Positions 7,918 through 15,601 of a stretch of DNA of 26,143 nt are shown one piece after another (position 1 is the stretch's first letter; every line of letters starts with the position of its first letter). The notes under the pieces are model-generated. The model was not told where the DNA came from. It was given only the letters and a program-made list of their open reading frames with translations, and searched no databases. The position numbers and the translations under genes were made by a program. The DNA is from CAYMSA01 sp964392965 (lineage in GTDB: Bacteria; Actinomycetota; Coriobacteriia; Anaerosomatales; Anaerosomataceae). Location: contig CAYMSA010000019.1 of NCBI GenBank assembly GCA_964392965.1, positions 1 to 26,143 of the forward strand. The letters run 5' to 3'.

Positions 7918-8478
7918 ATGTCCGTCTCTACGAACCAGTTCAAGACCGGCATGTGCATCATCTACGGCGACAAGATGTTCCTGATCGTGGACTTCCAGCA
8001 CGTCAAGCCGGGCAAGGGCGGCGCGTTCGTCCGCACGAAGCTCAAGGACATCAAGACCGGCCGAGTGCAGGACGTCACGTTCCGCGCCGGTGAGAAGGTC
8101 GATGACGTCAGGGTCGAGACGAAGCGTCTGCAGTATCTCTACTCGGACGGTGCGTCGTTCAACTTCATGGACACAGAGACATATGAGCAGTTCGAGATAG
8201 CCGGAGACTTCGTCGGCGAGTCGGCCAAGTGGCTGAAGGAGAACGACGAAGTCGCGGTCGTCTACGCTGGCGGCGAGATGATCGGCATCGAGCCCCCGAT
8301 GTTCGTCGAGCTCGAGGTCACCGAGACCGACCCGGGCTTCAAGGGCGACACCGTCCAGGGCGGCAACAAACCAGCGACGCTTGAGACGGGCGCCGTCATC
8401 CAGGTGCCGATGTTCGTCGAGGTCGGGGACCGTCTCAAGATCGACACGCGGGACGGTTCCTATATCACCCGCGTATAG
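7918..8478 (+). CDS. efp: translation elongation factor P
   Basis: EF-P binds between the ribosomal P and E sites and relieves stalling at consecutive prolines. The 186-residue product matches the usual length of about 185 and begins MSVSTNQFKTGMCIIYGDKM. The N-terminal KOW-like domain carries the loop HVKPGKGGAFVRTKLK; Lys33 at its tip is the position that other bacteria modify. Two OB-fold domains follow, ending in the family's GDRLKIDTRDGSYITRV. The open frame extends upstream into pepP, but the ATG at 7918 matches known EF-P N-termini and has AAAGGC 8 bases upstream. No modification enzyme gene is visible in the window. Confidence 0.97.
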   Translation: MSVSTNQFKTGMCIIYGDKMFLIVDFQHVKPGKGGAFVRTKLKDIKTGRVQDVTFRAGEKVDDVRVETKRLQYLYSDGASFNFMDTETYEQFEIAGDFVGESAKWLKENDEVAVVYAGGEMIGIEPPMFVELEVTETDPGFKGDTVQGGNKPATLETGAVIQVPMFVEVGDRLKIDTRDGSYITRV

Positions 8479-8485
8479 CGTCGGG

Positions 8486-8491
8486 TATACT
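8486..8491 (+). promoter_or_regulatory. candidate promoter for the biotin-carboxylase operon
   Basis: TATACT (8486-8491) directly follows efp. It is an excellent -10 box; no clear -35 match is seen. Transcription from near 8498 would give a leader of about 85 bases, which contains the hairpin at 8508-8537. Confidence 0.4.
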
Positions 8492-8507
8492 GTTTCGACC
8501 GATAGCC

Positions 8508-8537
8508 GCCGGAGTCGCCGCGTCTTGGCTCTCCGGC
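8508..8537 (+). other. hairpin in the leader before the carboxyltransferase-AccB gene
   Basis: GCCGGAG (8508-8514) pairs with CTCCGGC (8531-8537) over a 16-base loop. It is not followed by a T-run. It could be an efp terminator remnant or leader structure; the long loop makes it weak evidence. Confidence 0.25.
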
Positions 8538-8583
8538 TGGTTCTGCAGGGAGCGATGCACGGGACTGTGCAAAGGGCGGTGTC

Positions 8584-10452
8584 ATGCGACCGATCAAGAT
8601 AACCGATACGACCCTGCGGGATGCGCACCAGTCGCTCTGGGCGACGCGTATGGAGCTCGGTGACATGCTTCCCATCCTGCCAGTCATGGACTCGGTGGGA
8701 TACTGGTCGCTCGAGGTCTGGGGTGGCGCCACGTTCGACGCTGCGTTGCGCTTCCTCGACGAGAACCCCTGGGAGCGCCTGCGGGTCATCAAACAGCACT
8801 GTCCCAAGACCCCGCTGCAGATGCTGCTCCGGGGCCAGAACCTCGTCGGCTATCACCACTACTCGGATGACATCGTCAGACGCTTCGTGCACGCCTCGCA
8901 TCGCAACGGTATCGATGTCTTCCGTGTCTTCGACGCGCTGAACGACAGCCGCAACGTGGAGGTCGCGGCTGCCGCGATCAAGGAGTCCGGAGCGCACTTC
9001 GAGGGTGCGATCTCGTACACGGTGAGTCCCGTCCACACGCTCGACAGCTACCTCGCCTATGCGCAGAAGCTCAAGGAGCTCGGTGCCGATACCATCTGCA
9101 TCAAGGACATGGCCGGCATGCTCACGCCGTTTCGCACCGAGAAGATGGTGCGCGCACTCAAGAGCGAGGTCGGACTGCCCGTACACGTCCACTGCCACTA
9201 CATCGGCGGCATGGCACCGATGAACTACCTCAAGGCCGCCGAGGCCGGCGCGGACATCGTCGACACGGCGGTCGTCGCGCTCGCCTTCGGCAATAGCCAA
9301 CCAGCCGTCGAGATGATCGTCGCGGCGCTCAAGGAGTCGCCTTACGACACGGGACTCGACCTCGACAAGCTTTTCGAGATCGCGCAGTTCTGGGAGGACG
9401 TCCGCGAGAGCAAGCAGCTCAAGCGTGGTGTGACGACACTGCTGCAGATGGAGGTCTTCAGCCACCAGGTTCCGGGTGGCATGATGAGCAACTTCATCAG
9501 CCAGCTCGAGCTCCAGCACGCTGGGGACCGGCTCCCGGAGGTGCTCGCGGAGGTTCCGCGGGTACGCGCCGAGGTCGGCTATCCGCCGCTCGTGACACCG
9601 ATGTCGCAGATCGTCGGCACGCAGGCGGTCATGAACGTCCTCACCGGGAAGCGCTGGGGCGTCGTTCCCTCGGAGATGAAGGACTACCTCCGTGGCCTTT
9701 ACGGCAAGGCCCCCGGTCCGATGGACGAGGAGATCGTAGCCCGCGTCCTCGGCTCGGCAGAACCGCTGTCGCCCGACGTGCGACCCGGTTCGCTCGTCAC
9801 CTACAGCTACGAGGACGCCGAACGTGAGATCGGCGACCTCGCTCGCAGCGAAGAGGACGTGCTCATGTACGCCCTCTTCCCGAACGAAGCGCGTGAATAC
9901 CTGATTCGCCACCATGACGGCGCCGAGAAGGCCGTCTTCATGCTTGGAGCCTCGATAGACGGTGCGAAGGAGGACGACTCGGTGAACGTCAATCAGCTGG
10001 CCGAGATAGTGAAGTTGCTCGAAGGGTCCGATGTGACCGAGATCACGGTAGAGGAGGGCGATTCGCGCATCGTCATCCGCAAGGGCGCCGTGAGTGCGGA
10101 AGCACCGCGCATGGCGCACGTGCCCACACCGGCCCCCGCGCCGGTCCCGCCCGCGCCCGAGTCGCCGCAGGTCTCGGAGGCGCCGGTCGTCCACACACAT
10201 CCGGCCTCCTGGAAGGCTGTGACAGCGCCGATGGTGGGGACGTTCTACGTCGCCCCCTCGCCGACCTCCGCTCCCTTCGTCTCCGTGGGTGACACGGTCG
10301 CCGAGGGTCAGGTGCTCTGCATCCTCGAGGCCATGAAGCTCATGAATGAGATCGTGGCCGAGGAAGCGGGCATCATCCGCGAGGTCGCGCTCGGCAATGG
10401 TGAAGTCGCCGGGTACGGCACGCCGCTCTTCTACTACGAGCCGGTCGCATAG
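8584..10452 (+). CDS. pyruvate/oxaloacetate-type carboxyltransferase fused to AccB-type biotin carrier
   Basis: This 622-residue biotin enzyme subunit has two parts. Residues 1 to about 460 form the carboxyltransferase and conserved carboxylase domain of pyruvate carboxylase/oxaloacetate decarboxylase (PycB/OadA). They show DTTLRDAHQSLWATRM with metal ligand Asp13, CIKDMAGM with the active-site Lys, and the HVHCHYIGGMAP metal-His motif. Residues about 464-622 look like acetyl-CoA carboxylase carrier AccB, not a normal OadA tail. There is an AccB-like N-terminal helix/strand (VNVNQLAEIVKLL, SDVTEITVEEGDSRIVIRK), an A/P-rich linker, then APMVGTFYVAPSPTSAPFV with the 'thumb' insertion, and EAMKLMNEI with biotinyl Lys585. 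It sits in the accB position before accC. Likely part of a two-subunit pyruvate carboxylase; oxaloacetate decarboxylase or a shared ACC carrier are alternatives. Confidence 0.9.
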   Translation: MRPIKITDTTLRDAHQSLWATRMELGDMLPILPVMDSVGYWSLEVWGGATFDAALRFLDENPWERLRVIKQHCPKTPLQMLLRGQNLVGYHHYSDDIVRRFVHASHRNGIDVFRVFDALNDSRNVEVAAAAIKESGAHFEGAISYTVSPVHTLDSYLAYAQKLKELGADTICIKDMAGMLTPFRTEKMVRALKSEVGLPVHVHCHYIGGMAPMNYLKAAEAGADIVDTAVVALAFGNSQPAVEMIVAALKESPYDTGLDLDKLFEIAQFWEDVRESKQLKRGVTTLLQMEVFSHQVPGGMMSNFISQLELQHAGDRLPEVLAEVPRVRAEVGYPPLVTPMSQIVGTQAVMNVLTGKRWGVVPSEMKDYLRGLYGKAPGPMDEEIVARVLGSAEPLSPDVRPGSLVTYSYEDAEREIGDLARSEEDVLMYALFPNEAREYLIRHHDGAEKAVFMLGASIDGAKEDDSVNVNQLAEIVKLLEGSDVTEITVEEGDSRIVIRKGAVSAEAPRMAHVPTPAPAPVPPAPESPQVSEAPVVHTHPASWKAVTAPMVGTFYVAPSPTSAPFVSVGDTVAEGQVLCILEAMKLMNEIVAEEAGIIREVALGNGEVAGYGTPLFYYEPVA

Positions 10453-11864
10453 TGGCCCCGATTCGTAAGATGCTCATTGCCAACCGGGGCGAGATCGCGC
10501 TTCGGATCGTGCGCGCCTGTAAGGAGATGGGTATCACGTCGGTTGCCGTGTACTCCGAGGCCGATCGCGACTCACTGCACGCACGCATGGCCGATGAGGC
10601 CATCTGTGTGGGTCCCGCGCAGTCCTCGGCGAGTTACCTGAACGTGCCCAACATCATCTCGGCCGCGCTGCTCATGGGCGTGGACGCTGTCCACCCGGGC
10701 TACGGGTTCCTGGCGGAGAACGCCGCGTTCGCGCGGGCCTGCGGGGACTCGAACCTGATCTTCGTCGGGCCGTCCCCTGAGGCGATCGAGCGGATGGGCG
10801 ACAAGTCGGTAGCGCGCGAGACCATGATGACTGCGGGTGTGCCGTGCGTCCCTGGTAGCGATGGAACCATCGACACCGAAGCCGAGGCGATCGCGTTCGC
10901 GCGGCAGGCCGGTTATCCGGTCCTGATCAAGGCGTCCGCGGGTGGCGGGGGCAAGGGCATGCGCGTTGCCCAGGACGAGCAGGAGCTCGTGCGCAACTTC
11001 ACCGCGGCGCGCACCGAGGCTGCGGCAGCGTTCGGCAACGATGCCGTCTATATCGAGCGCTACCTGACCCGCCCGCGTCACATCGAGATACAGGTGCTCG
11101 CCGACACGCACGGCAACGCCGTCCATCTGTTCGAGCGTGACTGCTCGGTACAGCGCAGGCACCAGAAACTCATCGAGGAAGCGCCGAGCCCGGCACTCAC
11201 ATCCGAGACCCGCGCGGCGATGGGTGAGGCGGCGCTCAAGGCCGTGCGTGCGGTGGGGTATGTGAGCGCCGGCACGGTGGAGTTCCTACTCGACACCGAT
11301 GGCAGCTTCTACTTCATGGAGATGAACACGCGGGTGCAGGTCGAGCATCCGGTGACGGAGCAGATCACCTCGGTCGACATCATCAAGGAACAGATACGCA
11401 TCGCCTCGGGCGAGCCGATGAAGCATGCCCGACAGGAGGACATCGAGCTGCGCGGGCACGCGATCGAGTTCCGGATCAACGCTGAGGATCCGCTTCACAA
11501 CTTCCGGCCCCATCCGGGTTTCGTCGAGTGTTTCAACCCACCCGGCGGCTTCGGTGTCCGCGTGGACAGCCATCTCTACGGCGGCTACACGGTTCCGCAG
11601 CACTACGATTCGCTGCTCGGGAAGCTCATCGTATGGGGTGAGACGCGCGAGGAGGCTATCGCCCGGGCGCGCCGCGCGCTTGACGAGTTCATCATCGTCG
11701 GCATTCCTACGACCATACCTTTCCATCAGTACGTCATCGAGGAAGAGCACTTCGTGCGGGGCGAGGTCTATACTGACTACGTCGAGGCGCACGTGCGCCT
11801 CGAGGACCTGGTCGGACATGCGCCGGGTCCGCGCAGAACGGAGGAGTGCAATCGTGTCCGATGA
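10452..11864 (+). CDS. accC: biotin carboxylase
   Basis: Biotin carboxylase uses ATP and bicarbonate to carboxylate the biotin on the carrier, here most likely Lys585 of the preceding fusion protein. The 470-residue product contains the N-terminal MLIANRGEIALRIVRACKEMG motif, HPGYGFLAEN, the ATP-grasp glycine loop ASAGGGGKGMR (near 160-170), ERDCSVQRRHQKLIEEAPS, and the EMNTRVQVEHPVTE catalytic motif. It is about 20 residues longer than typical AccC, with an extra C-terminal tail. The GTG start overlaps the TAG of the upstream gene by one base. It could equally be named pycA if the holoenzyme carboxylates pyruvate. The stop overlaps the next gene. Confidence 0.95.
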   Translation: MAPIRKMLIANRGEIALRIVRACKEMGITSVAVYSEADRDSLHARMADEAICVGPAQSSASYLNVPNIISAALLMGVDAVHPGYGFLAENAAFARACGDSNLIFVGPSPEAIERMGDKSVARETMMTAGVPCVPGSDGTIDTEAEAIAFARQAGYPVLIKASAGGGGKGMRVAQDEQELVRNFTAARTEAAAAFGNDAVYIERYLTRPRHIEIQVLADTHGNAVHLFERDCSVQRRHQKLIEEAPSPALTSETRAAMGEAALKAVRAVGYVSAGTVEFLLDTDGSFYFMEMNTRVQVEHPVTEQITSVDIIKEQIRIASGEPMKHARQEDIELRGHAIEFRINAEDPLHNFRPHPGFVECFNPPGGFGVRVDSHLYGGYTVPQHYDSLLGKLIVWGETREEAIARARRALDEFIIVGIPTTIPFHQYVIEEEHFVRGEVYTDYVEAHVRLEDLVGHAPGPRRTEECNRVR

Positions 11865-12198
11865 GATCACACTTGATGGCATCAACGTGGCTCCTGGCGT
11901 GCTCGAGACGATCGCTATTGTGGCTGCCGAGGGTATCGACGGCGTTGCCCACGTCATCGGTGCCGTCGGCGGTTTGGCCGGATTCATGCAGAAGGGCGCC
12001 TCGCGCGGTGTGAGCGTGGAGGTCACCGACGAGGGCGTCCTGAGGGCCTCGGTGCGAATCAGCGCCATCTACGGTCGTCCGCTGCGCGAGATCGCGACTG
12101 ACGTCCAGCGTGCCGTGGCCGATGCCTTCCTCACGCACACCGGGCAGACGGTGACATCGGTCGACGTCTTCGTCGACGGCGTCATCTTCCCCGAGTAG
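11854..12198 (+). CDS. Asp23/Gls24 family protein (YqhY-like)
   Basis: A 114-residue cytoplasmic protein of the Asp23/Gls24 (DUF322) family. It begins near VSDEITLDGINVAPGVLETIAIVAAEGIDGV and ends with the family's conserved pattern of strands and helix (VEVTDEGVLRASVRIS, IATDVQRAVADAFLTHTGQ, VTSVDVFVDGVIF). The GTG at 11854 is chosen because GGAGGAG (11840-11846) lies 7 bases upstream. The start overlaps accC by 11 bases. In Bacillus the homologue yqhY lies in the same place between accBC and nusB and has been linked to control of acetyl-CoA carboxylase; that role here is inference from position. Confidence 0.88.
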   Translation: MSDEITLDGINVAPGVLETIAIVAAEGIDGVAHVIGAVGGLAGFMQKGASRGVSVEVTDEGVLRASVRISAIYGRPLREIATDVQRAVADAFLTHTGQTVTSVDVFVDGVIFPE

Positions 12199-12226
12199 CG
12201 TCACCCGACACGGCGAGGACTACTTC

Positions 12227-12676
12227 ATGCTCGAACGATCGCGCGCGCGCCGACAGGCCCTTCAGATCCTCTACCAACGGGAGATCACCGGGCAGTCGGT
12301 GGAGCGCATCTTTGTAAGCCGTTCCTACAACGAAGAAGAAGGCGTGCCCACGGATTTCTGCCGCGAGCTCGCGCTTGGCACCGAGGCGAACCTCGAAGCG
12401 GTCGATCGCGAGATCGAGGCGGCTTCCGAGCATTGGTCGCTCATGCGGATGCCCGTGGTGGATCGCAACATACTGCGGCTCGCAGTGTTCGAGATACTGT
12501 TCGGGCACGACATCCCGGACGCCGTAGCCATCAACGAGGCCGTCGAGATGGCCAAGACATACGGTGGTGATGACTCCCCGAAGTTCGTGAACGGCGTCCT
12601 GGGGCGTATCGCCGAGCTGCACGGTGTTGAGGTGGCGGGCATGGCCCGCACCGACGAAGCGGAGGCGGAGGTCTGA
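12227..12676 (+). CDS. nusB: transcription antitermination factor NusB
   Basis: NusB binds boxA RNA with NusE (S10) and promotes complete transcription of rRNA operons. The 149-residue product shows the all-helical family pattern: RARRQALQILYQREITGQ at the N-terminus, ELALGTEANLEAVDREIE, VVDRNILRLAVFEILF, PDAVAINEAVEMAKTYGGDDSPKFVNGVLGRI. An acidic tail of about 15 residues (RTDEAEAEV) follows the conserved core. ATG 12227 has GAGGA 7 bases upstream. It overlaps xseB by one base (TGATG). Confidence 0.95.
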   Translation: MLERSRARRQALQILYQREITGQSVERIFVSRSYNEEEGVPTDFCRELALGTEANLEAVDREIEAASEHWSLMRMPVVDRNILRLAVFEILFGHDIPDAVAINEAVEMAKTYGGDDSPKFVNGVLGRIAELHGVEVAGMARTDEAEAEV

Positions 12677-12966
12677 TGTCGGGGGAGAAGTACACGTTCG
12701 ACACCGCACGCATCCGCCTCGAGGAGATCGCTGCCGAGGTGCGGAAGAAGGACACGTCGCTCGAGAAGAGTCTCGACCTCCTCGAGGAGGGTGTTCGTCT
12801 GGCGAACGTGTGCACCGAACTCGTCGACCACACGAGTCTCGACGACGGACCTGTCGTGAAGAACCTGCCTGACGGCGATGCCATCCACGGACAGGATGCC
12901 GCGGTGAGTGCGGATACGGAACCAGGGGTGTCGGATGCGGACTCCGGAGTCGCCTCAGGCGGGTGA
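12676..12966 (+). CDS. xseB: exodeoxyribonuclease VII small subunit
   Basis: XseB is the small helical subunit that coats XseA in exonuclease VII, a single-strand DNA exonuclease. The first 50 or so residues of this 96-residue product fit the family: FDTARIRLEEIAAEVRKKDTSLEKSLDLLEEGVRLANVC. The rest (about residues 52-96) is acidic, rich in D, G, A and S, and longer than usual (typical XseB is about 70-80 residues). The large subunit xseA, which normally lies directly before it, is not in the window. The start overlaps the nusB stop. The small subunit's short conserved core keeps certainty below that of its neighbours. Confidence 0.8.
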   Translation: MSGEKYTFDTARIRLEEIAAEVRKKDTSLEKSLDLLEEGVRLANVCTELVDHTSLDDGPVVKNLPDGDAIHGQDAAVSADTEPGVSDADSGVASGG

Positions 12967-13043
12967 CCGTCACATCGCACTACGCCGCGCACGCCGGTTG
13001 CATTGCTCCGCCCGGACGGCGTGCCGGGATTCCTGCGACAGGA

Positions 13044-13058
13044 GGGCCGCATCGGCCC
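13044..13058 (+). promoter_or_regulatory. hairpin just before the dxs ribosome binding site
   Basis: GGGCCG (13044-13049) and CGGCCC (13053-13058) form a perfect 6-bp stem with a CAT loop. It abuts the likely ribosome binding site GGGAGAG (13059-13065). A second short stem, CCCGG (13011-13015) with CCGGG (13024-13028), lies upstream. The 109-base xseB-dxs gap holds no gene. The structure could influence dxs translation; no known riboswitch consensus was recognised. Confidence 0.3.
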
Positions 13059-13075
13059 GGGAGAGTGTCTGAGTA

Positions 13076-14819
13076 GTGAGCGAAGCCAGTATCCTTGACT
13101 CGATCGTCGATCCCTCGGTTGTGAAGTCCCTGGGTGTCGATGAGCTTCACCGTCTCGCGGAGGAGATCCGCGCAAGGCTGGTGGAGACCGTGTCACTCAC
13201 CGGAGGCCATCTCGCCCCCAATCTCGGCGTGGTCGAGTTGACGCTCGGTTTGCATCGCGCGCTCGACTGCCCGGGTGACAAGATCATCTGGGACGTGGGT
13301 CACCAGTCCTACGTCCACAAACTGCTGACCGGACGCTGCAGCTGCTTCGATACGCTGCGGACGTACGGGGGCATGAGCGGCTTTCCGAAGCGGTCGGAGA
13401 GCGCCTACGACGTCCACGACACCGGCCACGCGAGCGACTCCATATCGGTCGCGCTCGGCCTCGCCGCCGCACGCGACCTTCGCGGTGGGGACGAGACGAT
13501 CGTGGCGGTCATCGGCGACGGCTCGCTCACCGGCGGCATGGCCTTCGAGGCGCTCGATCACGCGGGGCATCTCGGCACGCGCCTCGTCATCCTGCTGAAC
13601 GACAACGAGATGTCCATCGCTCCCAATGTGGGTGCGCTCTCGGGTTACCTCGCCAGAGTCCGGCTCGATCGCCGCTACCGGCGGCTGCGTGACGATGTCG
13701 AGAGCGCGCTCGCGCGCACGCGGCTCGGCGCGGCCATGGTGGCGGCCGGTGAGGCGGCCAAGGAGTCGGTGAAGCAGCTGCTGGTGCCCGGAATGCTCTT
13801 CGAGGAGCTCGGCATCCAGTACGTGGGTCCGATCGACGGGCACGACGTCCAGCAGGTGCAGAACGCCGTGACGTGGGCCAAGGACGCCGACGGTCCGGTC
13901 ATCGTCCACGCGGTCACCCGCAAGGGTATGGGATACCCGCCCGCCGAGCGGCAGCCCGATCTTTTCCACGGCATCGGATCGTTCTCCGTCACGACGGGCG
14001 AAGTCTCGCGTGTGGCGACGCGTCCGCCCACATACACCGAGGTCTTCGGGCAGGCGCTCGTTGCCGAGGCCGAGAGCGATTCGCGCATCGTCGCTATCAC
14101 GGCGGCCATGCCGGCCGGCACGGGACTCAGCACGTTCGCCGAGCGCTTCCCCGACCGGTTCTTCGACGTCGGCATCGCCGAGCAGCATGCGGTGGGCCTT
14201 GCCGCCGGGCTGGCACATGGCGGCATGGTGCCGGTCGTGGCCATCTACTCGACGTTCCTGCAGCGCGCCTACGATCAGATCATCATGGACGCCGTCCTGC
14301 AGGGCCTGCACGTCGTGTTCTGTCTCGACCGGGCTGGCCTCGTGGGCGAGGACGGTCCCACACATCACGGCGTCTTCGACCTCACGTACCTGCGGGCGGT
14401 TCCCGATCTCGCCATACTCGCTCCTGCCGACGAGGCCGAGTTCATCGACATGCTGCACACGGCCATCGCGATGGACGGGCCGGTAGCCATCAGGTATCCG
14501 CGCGGCGCGGGTCGCGGTGTGCCGCTGCCGGANNNNNNNNNNNNNNNNNNNNNNNNNNNNNNNNNNNNNNNNNNNNNNNNNNNNNNNNNNNNNNNNNNNN
14601 NNNNNNNNNNNNNNNNNNNNNNNNNNNNNNNNGCTCGCAGACCTCGGCGCGCAGGTGCCGGTGCTGAGACTCGGCGTACCCGACCGGTTCGTGACGCATG
14701 GGACGGTCGCGCAGCTGCTTGCCGAGATCGGCCTGGAGGCAGGACAGGTCGCCGAGGCGGTCATGCAGCGCCTGGCGGCCGCACAGGAGACCGGTGAACT
14801 CGGCCATGGCGGGGCGTAG
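13076..14819 (+). CDS. dxs: 1-deoxy-D-xylulose-5-phosphate synthase (interrupted by assembly gap)
   Basis: DXS condenses pyruvate and glyceraldehyde-3-phosphate, using thiamine diphosphate, in the first step of the MEP isoprenoid pathway. Residues 1-485 before the gap show SLTGGHLAPNLGVVELTLGLH, WDVGHQSYVHKLLTGR, the TPP motif GDGSLTGGMAFEALDHAG...NDNEMSIAPNVG, the catalytic Glu in GIAEQHAVGLAAGLAHGG, and YPRGAGRG. After the Ns, in a different frame, comes the true C-terminus (VPVLRLGVPDRFVTHGTVAQLLAEIGL) ending at TAG 14817-14819. The visible parts total about 547 codons against 620-640 for the family, so roughly 75-95 codons are missing and the gap is longer than the 100 Ns. The frame change is a gap artefact, not evidence of a pseudogene. 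GTG start 13076. Confidence 0.93.
14533..14632. other. assembly gap, 100 Ns
   Basis: Exactly 100 Ns, the conventional placeholder for a scaffold gap of unknown length. It falls inside dxs, between its transketolase-like pyrimidine-binding domain and its C-terminal domain. Confidence 0.98.
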
Positions 14820-15600
14820 GCTCGACGTCGAGGCGGTCGAACGCGGGCTGTTCGCCTCGAGGGAACAGGCCCGGGCCGCCATCCTCGCGGGTACCGTCCG
14901 TGTGGACGGCGAGACCGTCACGAAGGCCGGTCGCGCGGTCGGCCCGGACGCCGTCATCGAGGCGCTCGCGCCGCCCGCCTACGTCTCGCGCGGCGGACTC
15001 AAGCTGGCCGGCGCGCTCGACGCCTTCGGCATCGACCCCACGGGATGCACGGCGATCGACATCGGCGCCTCCACGGGCGGCTTCACCGACTGCCTGCTCA
15101 AGCGCGGGGCTATGGCTGTCACGGCGGTCGACGTCGGCTACGGACAGCTCGCATGGCAGCTCCGGACCGATCCGCGCGTGGCTGTTCACGAACGCACGAA
15201 CATCCGCACCGCAGACCCGGAGATACTCGGCGGGCCCTACGATCTCGCGGTCATCGACGTGTCGTTCATCTCACTCGCGAAGGTCCTGCCTGCCGTGGAG
15301 CCGCTCGTGAACGCGAGCGGTTCCGTTTTAGCGCTGGTTAAGCCACAGTTCGAAGCCGGGAAAGGGCGAGTTGGTAAGAAGGGGGTCGTGCGGGACGCGT
15401 CGGTGCACGAAGACGTTCTGCGCGATGTTCTCGCAGTCGCCGGTGAGGCGGGTTGGGTGGCCCGGGGGCTGAGCTGGTCGCCCATCACGGGCCCGGAAGG
15501 TAACATAGAGTTCTGGGTCTGGCTCGCCCGTACGGGCGAACCGGCATCCTGCGATCCTGCCGAGGTCGTGCGCCAGGCGCACGAGGCACTGGGAGGTTGA
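14806..15600 (+). CDS. tlyA: TlyA family rRNA 2'-O-methyltransferase
   Basis: TlyA-type enzymes methylate ribose 2'-OH groups of cytidines in 16S and 23S rRNA. The 264-residue product has an N-terminal S4 RNA-binding domain (1 to about 62: RRLDVEAVERGLFASREQAR...GTVRVDGETVTKAG), then SRGGLKLAGALDAF and an FtsJ-like Rossmann methyltransferase with the SAM loop IDIGASTGGFTDCLL. The catalytic K-D-K-E set is visible in RGGLKL, VIDVSF, LVKPQF and NIEFWVW. ATG 14806 overlaps the dxs 3' end by 14 bases. Its position between dxs and nadK/recN is conserved in both Bacillus (yqxC) and Mycobacterium (Rv1694). A short stretch at about 15322-15390 uses codons richer in A/T than its surroundings. Confidence 0.93.
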   Translation: MAGRRLDVEAVERGLFASREQARAAILAGTVRVDGETVTKAGRAVGPDAVIEALAPPAYVSRGGLKLAGALDAFGIDPTGCTAIDIGASTGGFTDCLLKRGAMAVTAVDVGYGQLAWQLRTDPRVAVHERTNIRTADPEILGGPYDLAVIDVSFISLAKVLPAVEPLVNASGSVLALVKPQFEAGKGRVGKKGVVRDASVHEDVLRDVLAVAGEAGWVARGLSWSPITGPEGNIEFWVWLARTGEPASCDPAEVVRQAHEALGG

Positions 15601-15601
15601 C

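Noticed and set aside
7891..10200. 769-codon minus-strand open frame
   Set aside because: It is antisense to efp and the carboxyltransferase-AccB gene, both clearly real; its translation is rich in R, H, D and V with no family motif, typical of the shadow frame in G+C-rich DNA.
14533..14632. dxs as a frameshifted pseudogene
   Set aside because: The frame change coincides exactly with the N placeholder, and both flanks encode well-conserved DXS sequence.
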